Source of the DNA: Ichthyophis bannanicus
Taxonomy: Eukaryota; Chordata; Amphibia; Gymnophiona; Ichthyophiidae
Assembly (NCBI GenBank): GCA_033557465.1
Contig: CM066039.1
Coordinates: forward strand, 397,005,440-397,069,439
Length of the DNA stretch: 64,000 nt
Reading direction: 5' to 3'
Under the pieces are notes generated by a model. The model made no database searches, was not told the origin of the DNA, and saw only the letters and a list, made by a program, of their open reading frames with translations. The position numbers and the translations under genes are program-made. Shown one piece after another: positions 34,219 to 45,404 of the stretch (the first letter of the stretch is position 1; each line of letters starts with the position of its first letter).

Positions 34219-34334
34219 CTGTTCCCGGAGATCACCTGTTACAGGTGAGTAACTATGCTTTCCTGACGTTGCCTTTCAGTTTACCCCCTTGCAGCTTCGT
34301 TACCCTCTAGTTTTACAGCTTCCCTGTCTTTGTA

Positions 34335-34930
34335 TGCTCTTTTTCTTTAAACCATGCCATAAGGGAAGGAGACTTATTTTTCCTCCACGTTCTTTCTGTG
34401 CTACATAGGTTTCTTCTGAGAAGAGTAAGATCCTCCTGATACCATGGGCTGGATTTGTGTGGAGGATAGTTTTGGTGACTGGATGTGCTACAGTATCATA
34501 GGCCTGTTTTAAGGAGTTGTCTAAGCAAGCCACGTGTTCATCCATGGAGAGAAAAGAGCAGTTTTGTACTAAAGCATCGAAGTCTAGATTTTCAGTATTT
34601 TGGATCTGAATAATGGTAGGAAGCGTGTTTGTTTGTTTAAGACGAAGGGTGCAGAAGACCCAAAAGTAGTCTGACTATGGCAATGATAATGTCAAGACGT
34701 ATGATATTGGCTTAGTAGGATTGGGGAGGGGGAGGGGTGGTAACGATAATGTCAAGTGTGTGACCTGCAGTGTAGGCAAACGTAGTGCCATCCTGTGCAC
34801 GTCAAGCTTAGCAAATAGACAAGATCTTTGTCCCTTGAGGAGTGGGGATTTTCTGTGTCTATATTAACCACTTAAGATTATTAGCTTGGGAAATCATGTT
34901 GCCGAATCTTTGTATACAATATGGATAGGC
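34335..34930 (-). mobile_element. L2-type LINE fragment (endonuclease side)
   Basis: The minus frame at 34300-34545 and the following sequence read as the endonuclease-to-RT connector of an L2-like LINE. It probably continues the element at 27383-27957 across the CR1/DIRS insertion. Short and degenerate. Confidence 0.5.
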
Positions 34931-35160
34931 AAATTGTTTCCCTAACAGGGGGTGTTATGGGCTGTCCCCGTCTAGAAGATTTCATCGTTTATTTGATTCT
35001 CGAATGGATGTTCTTATGCTATGTGAATCTGCTGCATGCTTCTCTTTTTTTCCTTTGCTGTCCTATTAATCGTAGTTCTTTTCCACAAATTTGTTTTATT
35101 TTTACATCTGTAAACTTTGTATATTCGGCAAAAGGCGGTATAGTAAATTAAATAAACCAT
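34931..35160 (+). mobile_element. L2-like 3' tail
   Basis: Ends with 'AAAGGCGGTATAGTAAATTA' and AATAAACC, the tail structure seen in other plus-strand L2 ends here. The coding part is not readable. Confidence 0.45.
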
Positions 35161-36539
35161 TTTTGCTTTCAAACTTTACTATTAGTTTCTTTTGCCAAAA
35201 TTGCCTCATAACATTTAAAGTAGGTGGCAAGGACAGACATACCTAACAAAAAATAGATGAACTTATAATTATTTCCAAAGCTTCTATACCATGGATCAAT
35301 TTCAATCTCCATAGTTTACAAAATAATATAAAAATTAAAACAGACACAAAAGCAAACAAAATTCAAAACAAAATGATAAAACACATATACAGAGTTGAAA
35401 ACCCTCAAAACAAGTCTATACACCACCTGCACTAAATGTTTTCTTAAAAGGCTTTTGCTTTCTTCCTAAAATCTAAATACAATAAATGAAATAATGTTAA
35501 ATTGACAGAAAGAGGAAAGGCAGGATAGAGGTGATAAATAAAGTGCTGGCCTGTACTATTGCCTGCATCTAGATCTCTCTGGGAGACTCTCTGTTCTGCG
35601 CTCTTATGAATAGAACTCAATGTAGAAAAATGCAGTCGCACTGAAGGTGCTCACGGGCACCACAGTGAGGTATGTTTATGCCTTTCCTACTGGAGCCCTA
35701 CTCACACACACTTCACAGCAAAATTCAAATGCAGGTAGAAGATTCTCCAGAAGCAAAGACAAACCATGAGCTGTTCCCGTTGTTTAAATGCTAGTCTAGT
35801 GTGCAATTCAGAATAGTTTTGTGCTGAAATAATGCAATAAGCAAGTATTTTCTCTCCCATGTTCCCGGACAGTGAAGTTTGATATGCCAAGAAATTCAAG
35901 CGTCGTGCCAGAAACTCATGACACTACAGTGTGAATGTGTTAATGTCACTTTGACAGAGCTTAGTATTTTGACCCCAATTTTATATCCCTTAGCTCAACC
36001 TAAATAGGATCTAAGTAATAATCTAAACAGTTTTTCTACAGTAGACATGAAATGTGAATTTGAACAGGGTGCAAAAATAAGCCTCTGTGGATAATTTTAA
36101 TCGGTCTGAGTTTCAGGTTGCGCTATTGAAGCAGCTAGGAGTGTTACCGGCGCTAGAATTCCCAGGATCATCTTATCCTACATTTGCCTTTTAAGGCCAA
36201 ATATCTGGCCTGATACTTGGCACTTGCAGGTTGTCAATCCACTTGTTTTCAGCAGTGCCCTCCAAATAGTGCTGGGTGGAGTGTGGGCAGTCCTAGTGAA
36301 TCTTTGGATAACTATCTGCAAAAAGTCTCTCCTAAGTTATCCGCCATGCAGATTGAAGATCGCCATCTGAAAGCTTCTGATGCCAGCTGCACTATACAAG
36401 TATTCTGTGGTACAGAATATACGTTTATTTAACCGTTGTGGCTGGCATTTTTAAAATTGCACTCACTGAAGTAGCTGAGTATTGACCCAAATATATGAGT
36501 ATTTTTGTTTGAAAGTAAGTAAGCGGGTGGTTGTGGAGG
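35161..36539. other. No feature recognised
   Basis: AT-rich sequence without a long open frame, known repeat tail or RNA gene that I can identify. Probably older intergenic DNA. Confidence 0.5.
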
Positions 36540-37135
36540 TCCCATTTTTTTCCTTTCTATGACATGCTAACTTCACAGGGCTCCCAAAACACACTCTCTA
36601 CCTTCTTCAATTAGCCCAAAATACCACAGCCAGAATACTAACAGGCATGTCAAGACAGCAGCATATCACTCCCACCCTCAAGAGCTTACACTGCCTCCCA
36701 ATAACAGACGATAATGCACAAGGTGATAACACCCACAAAATCCTACATGACTTATCTGCATCTTGCCTCAACCCACTGAACAGAAGAGAAGAATAAAGCT
36801 CCCAAAATCTACTAGTTCAAGACAAAATGCACCCAGCAAACAAACAATAGAGCCTTCACCCTCTTCACTCCCAGCTCCAGTGCACACCACACAGACAACG
36901 CAAGCCCTCAAGAAGTTACTCAAGACACACCTCTTCGAGTACCACAGCACTAAGGAAACCGCATAACACCCCAGGAAATTATCATCCCTCCCCTCCAATA
37001 TAAGCTACCCATGCTGTTAACTCGGTTCTATCCCCTTTTGTTCTATGTAACTGTTTCTCATTTGAGATTGTTAATTGTTCCTTGTAAATCGCCTTGGCCC
37101 TAAAGCGATATATAAAACTTGTTAAATACATTTAG
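36540..37135 (+). mobile_element. L2-type LINE C-terminal fragment and 3' tail
   Basis: The plus strand shows decayed L2 C-terminal coding DNA ('CCAGAATACTAACAGGCATG', 'CTTACACTGCCTCCCAATAA') ending in 'GTAAATCGCCTTGGCCCTAA' and GCGATATATAAAA. Multiple indels. Confidence 0.65.
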
Positions 37136-37719
37136 GGCCCCATTTACTAAAGTGCATCAAGTAGTTAATATGGGACTTAGTGTGGAGCCACGTTAGCAGT
37201 ACTCACTAGCAGCTAGTGCAGCAGCTTGCCGCAGCACAGGAATCACTGTGGTACAGGCACACACCACACCTTGTGCTTCATGCACAACCTGCTTCTCTCA
37301 CCTTTTGTTATCGTGCACAGGAAATGTCTGAATGAACTGCATGGCAAGACGATGGGCACACTCCCAACAGTTAACAAAAAGGCTTTGCACTATCACTTCT
37401 CTTTTTGAACTAATTTAAATTTAATAGTTTCCTATATTCCACAGCAACTCCACTGCTTGGTAATGGCAATGTTGTAGCACAGCTTAGTAAATAAAAAGGG
37501 GCTTTAAAGCCACTTTTCCAGAGATTTTCTTCTTTTCAAAGTGAGAAACAAGTATAAAACAGTAATCTGTTTTACTATGACATTTAAATATGCATGACAG
37601 AATCCTGTAACCAGAGAAAAATGGCGTACGTAAATACTGTGTGACCCATCCAGTCTGCCCTTCCATTCCAGGGCAATTTCTCTAAATGGGTCAGTTTTAC
37701 TGTCTAAATAGCCATTGTC
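37136..37719. other. No clear feature
   Basis: No coding or repeat signature I can support. A short 'GTGTGACCCATCCAGTCTGC' stretch near 37640 resembles the LINE 3'-tail word 'catctagtctgcc'. Confidence 0.35.
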
Positions 37720-38170
37720 AAACGAGGCTATAGCAGGTAAAATCCAATAATTCAACCAACAAAATCACCTGTAAATTTAAAAAAAAATTTCTAAGTGTCC
37801 TTTCGCTGAAACAGTGACACAAAAATCTGTTTTCAGTAATTTTATAAAGGGGAAAAGACCTCAGTATGGTTCCTCAAATAAAACTATAAACCCTTTAGTA
37901 AGGTGATCCTCACAGGTCATAAACTCTAAAATAAGTTGGTGAAGATGTTTTTATGACTTGTGAGGACGAATGTCCTAGACCTTACTAAAGGGTCTAAAGT
38001 TTACTTGATGGACCATATTGAGGGCTTTTTTCGTTCATTTTCAGTTACTGAAAACAGATTTTTGTCATTGTTTCAGTGAAAGGACAATTAGAAGAAAAAA
38101 TTCTGACATATTGACAGGTGATCTGGTTGGTTGCATTTATTAGTTTGGTGCATAGCGAGAGTCATGAACC
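37720..38170. mobile_element. Foldback (MITE-like) imperfect palindrome
   Basis: The left half up to about 37922 is imperfectly complementary to the right half from about 37948. Matching words include TCAACCAAC / GGTTGGTTG, ATCACCTGT / ACAGGTGAT, GTCCTTTCGCTGAAACA / TGTTTCAGTGAAAGGAC and CCCTTTAGTAAGG / CCTTACTAAAGGG. The loop is about 25 bases. It has no coding capacity. This suits a foldback DNA transposon derivative. I could not define target duplications with certainty. Confidence 0.75.
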
Positions 38171-38439
38171 TCACTTCTAAACCAGGTTATGGGGAGTATG
38201 ATCTCATTCTTTCAAATGTTATTGTTAATGCTCATCGTAGTACTTGTATCTTACCAAAGAGAGTTGCCTCCTGGGGTTCGTAAGATGCAACATGTATGGA
38301 TGGGCTTGGAAACTCTCAGTCAAGCTTGTGGCACCCAATACTATGCAAAATGTCTTTTTGCCACATTTTATTGGTCTGATTGCAATTCTTGGTACTTGAA
38401 GATCTTCTCCCTCAATATGGTTCACAGAATAGTAGTTTT
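38171..38439 (+). other. Unassigned, possible LINE C-terminal remnant
   Basis: The short plus-strand frame at 38189-38446 has a weak resemblance to the Cys/His C-terminal segment of L1-type ORF2. It is too decayed to support. Confidence 0.2.
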
Positions 38440-38725
38440 GGAATGATAAACCTCTATAATCAGTGCCGTTCTGGTGGTCTCCCTTACCACTATGAACAGT
38501 TGCTTTCTCTTGCCCAGACCCTTCACAAGCTTCTCTAAATCTGCTCCAAACAGAAGCTACCCCTTAAGAGCCTGTTGGGCCAACAGGGCTTTAGAAGATG
38601 TATCCACTGCCCAGTGTTGGATTCAAATCTAATGCCTTGATGCTGTCAGGGCACCATTTCTGGCCGTCAAACATACCAGGTCATACATGGCATTAGTGTC
38701 TCATCCAAGCGGTAGCCTGGGAGCA
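38440..38725 (-). pseudogene. Degenerate gag-like fragment
   Basis: The minus strand reads a 'FGADLEKLVKGLGKRKQLF' block and a Leu/Gln-rich stretch, which I associate with gag-like proteins of YR retroelements related to LAP2-like sequences. It contains stops. The region from 40626 upward may be its upstream part, split by the LTR-like insertion. Confidence 0.35.
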
Positions 38726-40345
38726 GGTGGGCTCGCCTGTCTTACTCTCTATTACTTCTGTCCAAAATGGCTGCCGAGGACGGCTGCTGGGTAATGTAGT
38801 TTTAGAGCAAGGAGTGTGACCACACGGTAATTAGACAAAACAGAGAATTTATTTCGGGATTTCCCCTCCGCATTGAATTCATGACCTCAACTGAAATTGG
38901 ATAATTCTCCAATAATGCAAACAAAGAATGTGAAAACAGGCTTAACACAAAAATACAGGAATGTCCTTTTGAATATCAGCTCTTAGCTTCCAGCGAGGAA
39001 CAAGCTTCTAAAGCTCAATCTGTTGTCCAGATTAGCTTCTTGCTTTTCACTTTCAAAAGAGCTTTTCACTTTACACAAGTGATGCAGGCAAACACTTGGC
39101 AGTATTCCAACTACCAGCACCTTTCCTTTCTTTAAGCAATGTGCAGCACAAGTCCTTAATTGCTTTCATGAAACAGTCCTTCACATAGATAATGAATTAG
39201 CACATATTCAGGTTCTTGGCCATGCAAAAAGAACACTGCATTTCCTCTACATCAGAATCATTAGGGTTTTCAAGCAAATCTATTTCCATCTCATTCATAG
39301 ATTCGCTGTGGCTATCTTCTTTATCCTGTATATCAGGAGACTGGCTATTCTCCTTCCATATCAGCTCATTTAGTTTTTAACAGCAGCTGTTCCCTGTGGT
39401 CTCCAGCCACGGGCTCTTGTAATGGAGTTTCTCTCCCTTTCAACAGGCTAGCAATCTCTTTCAGAGTTGAGACTTGGCAGTCACTGGCATATATTCTATG
39501 CTTATTAAACGTTTGCCTTTCAGGGTTCAGGGGAACACAACGTTTAGCACTGTCTTTTAATTCTTTAACTATTCCTTCAGCTTGGCTTTTGGTAGGAATT
39601 AAGGATAAGACATTTCCATTACCTTCAAGGCTTAAGGGCTGCTTTAATCTGTTTCCCCACCTGGGAACACGTCTTTGTCCTAGATACTGTTGCCTGCTCT
39701 GGGTTCCAGACACCCTCTGCTTCTCATTCACCCTTGCATGTGGATCAGCCAGGTTTCTTCCTGAAGTTCCCTTTTCCACTGGAACTAAAGTACCTGCTTC
39801 GGGACCCAGCAAGTTTCTGACTTCAAGCTTGTCCTCTTCAGAACCAGTTTCCCTGGCTTGAACTGCATCAACTGCCTCTGGAACTCCACGAACTCTAAGA
39901 ACTGCCTGCCCTGCTTCTTCTAAAACTGAAGCACTTTTAAATTGCTGCCTTTCAGGCACCACACCCTTCTTCCTACTCACGTGCACCTCATCAGTGCTCA
40001 ACCTAGTCCTGATGTCACTAGGTGGGCGGGGCTTAGTGCTCGGTATACTCTGCCTTGGAGGCTTGTGGTTTCTATAGGAACTGCTTTTCTCTCCAGATTT
40101 AAAGGGACAGGGCTCATTTTCCTCCCATTCCATTTCCTCTGCACAGCTCTCCTTACCACATTAGAAAGGAAGGTTGTAACAGGTTCCAAAAGAGGGGTAG
40201 TATCTGGTGGCAGAGACTGAATCCACTGGAGCATGGCTCAAGACATTGGGCTGGTACATACTGCTTGTTGCAGAATAGCAGCCGCCATGGTGAACTGGCT
40301 CATCAGCAACGAATCCATTTTACAGTCCAGAAAATCCTTTAAGAC
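38726..40345 (-). mobile_element. LTR-like or unclassified retroelement, minus strand
   Basis: A block within gag-like sequence holding a 255-codon minus frame. 3' of this frame (39365 down to 38740) is non-coding DNA with GAGGGGAAATCCCGAAATAAA near 38862-38882, resembling the GGGAGGGGAAATAAA stretch of the plus element at 5321-5335. A short ATG-led frame at 40320-40240 (MDSLLMSQF start, then a stop) looks like a gag-type N-terminus. Exact boundaries are not established. Confidence 0.4.
39366..40133 (-). CDS. Unrecognised 255-aa open frame in the LTR-like element
   Basis: Begins with ATG at 40131-40133 and ends with TAA. The product is charged, Lys/Arg/Glu-rich, with many Pro and Ser in the first 60 residues and no evident domain, signal or membrane segment. 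An overlapping minus frame (39998-40234) covers its N-terminal part. Downstream sequence reads as an acidic tail in other phases. It may be the C-terminal part of a gag or accessory gene of this element. No function is assigned. Confidence 0.35.
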   Translation of the reverse strand: MEWEENEPCPFKSGEKSSSYRNHKPPRQSIPSTKPRPPSDIRTRLSTDEVHVSRKKGVVPERQQFKSASVLEEAGQAVLRVRGVPEAVDAVQARETGSEEDKLEVRNLLGPEAGTLVPVEKGTSGRNLADPHARVNEKQRVSGTQSRQQYLGQRRVPRWGNRLKQPLSLEGNGNVLSLIPTKSQAEGIVKELKDSAKRCVPLNPERQTFNKHRIYASDCQVSTLKEIASLLKGRETPLQEPVAGDHREQLLLKTK

Positions 40346-40625
40346 ATAACATAACCACCCAATATGCAATAACCATGACCACCCTCCTCCCTTCCACCTT
40401 CATATTCAACCACTATGTTTATTTAGATAGACTTATATACTGCTTATGAACCCTCCAAGTTAATTTCCCTGTTTTGATGTATCACCATGATACTATCTTC
40501 CCCTACTAACATGATAAATCAACCCCCTTATGTTATGAATACTCAAAGTTGATTACCCTTTTATAGTGTGTATTTTCATATAATGTAAACTGCTTTGATC
40601 ACAGGATAAAGTGGTATTAAATAAG
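40346..40625 (+). mobile_element. L2-like 3' tail fragment
   Basis: 'AATGTAAACTGCTTTGATCA' and AAAGTGGTATTAAATAAG at 40577-40624 match L2 tails. The coding part upstream is not readable. Confidence 0.45.
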
Positions 40626-42060
40626 ACCAATCCGCCTTCCACAGGGCTTGTGGTCTGCCATGACCCATGCATCCACCTTAGGAATGCCAAACCACTCAAC
40701 ACACTCCTTTGGGGAAAGTGTAGATGTTCTTACACACTCTTAACCCTTTAGGCAGGGAGTTGGGAGAGTCCTATTCCGACCAAATCATATCCTTGATTAC
40801 ATCTGGGAACGGGAAGATGGTAGTGAATTTCCACACCCCTTGAAGGAACGGGGGCACCTCCATTCCTGCTCCTGCTGGAAATATCCATCTGATTCAAGGT
40901 GAATGAAACCCTTGCAATCATCGCCGCTTGCTCTTCCTTCCAGAATAGACGGATCACCTGGCCTCTTTACAACCTTCTGAAGAGGAGAGTACTTCTTCGT
41001 CCAGATCAGAACTCAGTACTGAGCTATTTGAATCCAAGCCGTAATCAAAATCTGACAGCTCCCAGCTGCTCCCCATCTACAGGGGATGCCCCTTGCTGGG
41101 GATGCTTAACCAAAGGCAAACGAAGAGGGCTTCCACTCTTAGCCTGCCCAGCATGAGACTGCACCTGGGAGCACCCAGACACTGCAGGGTCTGAATTTCC
41201 ACACCAGTAGGACCAGGCCCACTGCAAAAAAGGAAAAAAATTCCAGGGAGGGCAATCCAGAGTCTGGAAGCTCTCTTCTCAGAAATGGCCCCCCAACACT
41301 AGGGGGCACAGCTGCCACAGACCCCCCTAAAGGACAGCTGGATATCCTTACCCATAGCACTTGGTCACCTCCTCCCCTGAAGCAGGCAAGGCCAGACTAA
41401 CTGCATCCCCCAGCTGAGAGAGGAGAAGCAGCCCCTCCAGCGATGCTCTTCTTGCATGGCAGCTTGAGTCAAGAGTCCAGAATCCAGAGATGAGGCACCT
41501 CGCTTGCTACAGGTCAAACAGCGATGCCTGGAAGACAGAGTTAAGCCAAGTATCACAATAGCGCACGCTAAGGCCACAGCAGCCCAAAAGGCACACATTA
41601 ACTCTGCTTTTACTGTAATGTGCATTGCAGGCGCTAGGGAAGGAACACACATTGGAGCCACTTAGGCAGAATGCACACTAGGACCGTGCGACTGCCAAGC
41701 GCACAGTAGGTAAAAACACTACTTAGGTGTGCAGAAAATGGCAGGAAAACCCCACTCTGTGCCAAATGTCACCAGTTGTCCACCCGAATTGCATCCCAAG
41801 AAGACTGAATCGGGAGCCCCCCAATAAGGACAATGACAAGGTCAAACTTTGGTACTCACCCCCTGAGAGCCCTAGGCAGAGAATGGGTGCTGGGCTCAGA
41901 TCTGCTCCCCTGAAACTGTTTTACTTTACAGCGCTGCGTTTAAGGTGGCTGGCAGATCCCTCTGAGAGCCTTCTGCAATCTGAGAGGGCAGAGGGGAAAA
42001 AGGAGGGCGCAGGCATTGACATTGTGTGAGGCTGCCTCACTCTTCCACATTCTTCCAATT
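40626..42060 (-). pseudogene. Degenerate gag-like region, minus strand
   Basis: The minus strand contains a 'HRCLTCSKRGASSLDSG' stretch (half of a Cys pair block) near 41480-41530, an acidic Ser-rich stretch near 41000, and a 'GIPKVDAWVMADHK'-like block near 40650-40700 if frames are switched. Order and content resemble the gag-like first gene of YR retroelements, with many stops. Its continuation may be 38440-38725. Confidence 0.35.
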
Positions 42061-43343
42061 TCTGACTGCTCAACTGGCTCTTATCATAAGCACATGAAGT
42101 TGATCCATTTTCTCTCTTCCTATGACTCCTGAAAAGACTGCAGTTTAATGGAGCCTCCCAGGTTGCGCTTAACTGAGAGAGTCGCCCTCAAGGTGGTCAT
42201 TCACGAGCGAGCGTTTAATCAGTCTTTTCCTTTCAATCCTCAGATTGTCTACAGAGAGGAGAAAATCCATTCACTATCTGCTGGAGACAAAGAAATACTG
42301 AAGGGACCTCTGGCGGTTGAGGGGGACAGAGGCACAGGAGTGATGTCATTGAAACAAGGGCTTTTCATTGGTTCTTTGTCTCCACCAATCTACTGGTAGG
42401 GGAACACAACCCACTTGTCTGGACTGGTCTAGCAGGACCTTCTGGAACTGAGGTTAAGGCTTGGGCCTCCTATAATAGAAGTGGGGTGTGTATTTCAAGG
42501 AGGGGGGGGGGACAGTAGATGAGTCCATGTGATCCAAAGATCTTTAAGACATTACATAATTCAAACCTCTGAGATTTGTTGCTGTATTTCTGAGTCACAG
42601 GTAATTCTGGGAATCTGTAGATTGAGGAGCAGCCAAGATACTTAATGAGACAAACTTGCTCTAATTTTTGCAGAATTTTATTATAACAAATTTGACTCCT
42701 GTTTTATTTTTGTTCTGTGGTTGTATGTTAATAATCTTTAACGAAATGTGCTCATAATCTTTGAGCTTCATTGCAAAGTGGTGGTGGTTTTATATTTTAA
42801 AAATAAAGCGTGTGAATTTTGAATTAATAATTCTTTGCTCCCCTTTATTTTCATGGCAACATTAGGAGCTTTCTCAGCTTTTGCTACTAGGAAATCCTCA
42901 GGCCTGTTTTTCCTAACAGCTTATCTAAGCATTTGACCTCTTCAGAAAAGCTCATCTGGCTTTCCTGAATATGGCGTCACTAACACCAGAGCTGCTGATG
43001 CAATAGTTTTCCCCAGCCAGTATATAAAATCTTTGAAGTGGGAATCATTACTTTTAATTGAGGCTCATTCTCTACTGGGGAAAATTGGAAAGACTTTTCC
43101 TAATCTTCGACTTCAGGGCGATAATGCAGTAGTAGGGTGCATGTTCTGCAGTAGAGGAGGTCATAAGTGGACTGAAAATAATTTAGAGATCTTATCTGGA
43201 GTGTACACCATGAATCAATCTCTTTAGGAAGAAATTGGTTGCAAAAGGGGTTTTCTGCTGATATTTTTCAATGTTAGGTGGTTTAGAATCTAGACATTCA
43301 TTAACTGTTAAAATCAGCAGCCATAAAATATAAATACAGTTTA
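42061..43343. other. No feature recognised
   Basis: No clear repeat, RNA or coding signal. Short open frames at 42148-42399 and 43033-43227 show no recognisable motif. Confidence 0.45.
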
Positions 43344-43455
43344 CCCACTACAGGAGTGGAGGAGTAGGCTGGTGGTTACAGCAAAAGCATAACATGCAGG
43401 AGACTGGGGTCCAATTCCCACTGGCGCTCCTTGTGATCTTGGGCAAGTCACTTTA
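43344..43455 (+). mobile_element. tRNA-derived SINE head
   Basis: GGAGTAGGCTGGTGGTTAC (A-box-like) and GGGGTCCAATTCCCACT (B-box-like) in the plus orientation, followed by 'CTCCTTGTGATCTTGGGCAA'. It belongs to the same broad family as the 33.9-kb SINE. Confidence 0.7.
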
Positions 43456-43462
43456 CCCTCTC

Positions 43463-43507
<45 letters not shown>

Positions 43508-44021
43508 AATTCTTTTATACCGCGCTATTATAATCAGTGCGGTGTACATAGAACAAGAACATACTACAATGCATACAGGTAACATTGAGTTTTACATTGA
43601 ACAGGGAAATTCAACAATAGGACAACCGGGGGAACTATGTACAGGATAACTTAATGGTATATACAGTAATATCAAACTCGATTGGATGTTACAATGTGGT
43701 TCTTGCCTTGGAAGTAAAGGCCTGGCAATCTACTTCCAGTCATACCTTGCCAAGAAAATCCAGAGGCTGCTGGGTCGCCAGGAATCTGCATTAACAAAAA
43801 AAAAAAAAAAAAAAGCCCTCTATACATGAAACTCAACATCTAATTACAGAACTTTGGTGATATTGTATCAAAATGTTCCTGAAAGTTCTTGCTGTAGTGC
43901 ATACCTGATGCAGTTGGGATCAGCAAAACATAGAAACATTTATTTATTTATTTAACTTTCTTCTATACCACGCTCTTTAATATCAGTGCGGTTTACATAA
44001 AACATATTTTGTGCAGTGCAT
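43456..44021 (-). repeat. L2-tail repeats and TTTA microsatellite
   Basis: A run of about ten ATTT units (43463-43505), then TTATACCGCGCTATTATAATC and 'CAGTGCGGTGTACATAGAAC', an L2 tail in reverse. A similar tail lies at 43940-44010. An A-run lies at about 43795-43814. Confidence 0.65.
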
Positions 44022-44308
44022 TTATTTATTTAGACAGTTTTGTATACCGCCTTATCCTTCAATCAAAGCGGTCACAATGCAATTGGGGGATACATTTAAC
44101 ATGTGGGGATATGAGACACATACACTAACACTTACAGGGAACATGGGCAATGGAGGGTTAAGTGGCTTGCCCAAGACCACAAGGAGCATCTGTGGGACTA
44201 GAAACCCCAGTCCTTCTGGCCCAAGGTTGCTGTCCTCTAGTGGGATTTGAACCCCTGACCTTCCGGCCTGAAGTACCTTGCCCCAACCATTAGGCTACTC
44301 CTCCCTGT
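44022..44308 (-). mobile_element. tRNA-derived SINE, second copy
   Basis: Very similar to 33869-34218: 'TAAGTGGCTTGCCCAAGACC', 'GAAACCCCAGTCCTTCTGGC', 'GTGGGATTTGAACCCCTGAC' (reverse of the B box) and CCATTAGGCTACTCCTCC (reverse of the A box). Confidence 0.85.
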
Positions 44309-44359
44309 AGGCGACATACACTGGGCGTACAGTAAACAGGGGATTATGTACAGGTTTTA

Positions 44360-44445
44360 ACAGTGTAAACATGACAACAGAAAAAGACCACATGGCCTAT
44401 CTAGTCTGTCCTTCCATATCAACCATTACAACAGTCCCCTTTGTT
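44360..44445 (-). mobile_element. CR1 3'-end fragment
   Basis: Begins with the 'GAAAAAGACCACATGGCCTA' tail and stops after less than 100 bp. Confidence 0.7.
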
Positions 44446-44985
44446 GGTGTAATGTGTGGAGCACTACAATAGAAAATTATCTTTCATACCTTGCTATGAA
44501 GGACCTAGACAAGATTCTCAAGAGCAGAGATGTCTCTCCATACAAAGATTCAGCTTGTTCAAGCCATGGTGTTCATGGATGCAAAAGTTGGACAGTGAAA
44601 GAAGATGGACAGCAAGAAAATATACACAGCACCATAATTCAAAGGTATCTACCATGGACTACCCAAAGAACAAACCAGTCAGTACTAGAGGAGATCAAAC
44701 CTAAGCTTTCTTTAGAAGTTCAGATGACAAGACTTCGACTTTCATCCTTGGGCACATCATGCAAAGAGATCATTGGAGAAAGACATCATGCTTGGCAAGG
44801 TAGAAGGTCAACACAAGAGGAAGGCCAACAATGAGATGGATCAATACATTAACAGCAGCTATGGGTGCCGCTCTGTCAACAATGAGCCGCCTGACTGAAG
44901 ACCAAACACAGTTTAGGACAACTATCCAGAGGGTCACCATGAGTCGACACCAACTCAATGGCACTTAACAACAACCATGTTTGTG
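44446..44985 (+). mobile_element. RTE/BovB-like LINE 3' fragment
   Basis: Plus-strand counterpart of the element at 10205-12820. The frame at 44454-44834 has 'MKDLDKILKSRDVSPYKDS', then 'LSLEVQMTRLRLSSLGTS'. The tail ends GAGTCGACACCAACTCAATGG. 5'-truncated and frameshifted. Confidence 0.8.
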
Positions 44986-45239
44986 AAAGTTACTCTTTGA
45001 TACGTTGCCATAGTTTTATAATTGGACATCCAGTGTTATGTATTGTTGAATGACCCAAAAGAATAAGACTGTAAGTGTACTGTATGGACACAAACTTTCT
45101 AAAGAAATGAAGATTAAAACAAAATTAAAGAAATACGAAATATAGGACTTTTTTGAGACATGGTGATTAGTGGCAGAATGTAATTTGCTTTGCAAATAGC
45201 AGTATCAAATGTGGCCACTATGATTCTCTTTATTTCCTG

Positions 45240-45400
45240 GAACATAAGAAATGCCGTACTGGGTCAGACCAAGGTCCATCAAGCACATTATCCTGTTAAC
45301 AATAGTGGCCAATCCAAGTCACAAGTACCTGGCAGGTTCCCCAAAAGGTACATAGGTGCCACAATACTTGTCCTGGTGTACGCAGTGGATTTCCCAGGTC
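45240..45400 (-). mobile_element. CR1 3'-end fragment
   Basis: 'GGAACATAAGAAATGCCGTA' and 'CTGGGTCAGACCAAGGTCCA' mark the CR1 tail. Confidence 0.8.
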
Positions 45401-45404
45401 ATGT

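Larger units (their letters stand above)
28269..34259 (+). mobile_element. DIRS element, second copy, full length but degraded
   Basis: Left terminal repeat 28269 to about 28440; gag 28666-30424; RT/RNase H/methylase-like 30530-32412; recombinase 32413-33453; internal complementary region 33540-33650; right repeat about 33710-34259, split by a SINE. There is no target duplication: joined flanks give a continuous CR1 sequence (AAAGTAT then TTCCTG). It is close to the 47-kb element in every domain but has several frameshifts and stops. Confidence 0.92.

Noticed and set aside
43456..43510. TTTA repeat as CRISPR-like or regulatory array
   Set aside because: A plain microsatellite grown from a LINE/SINE tail; no spacers.
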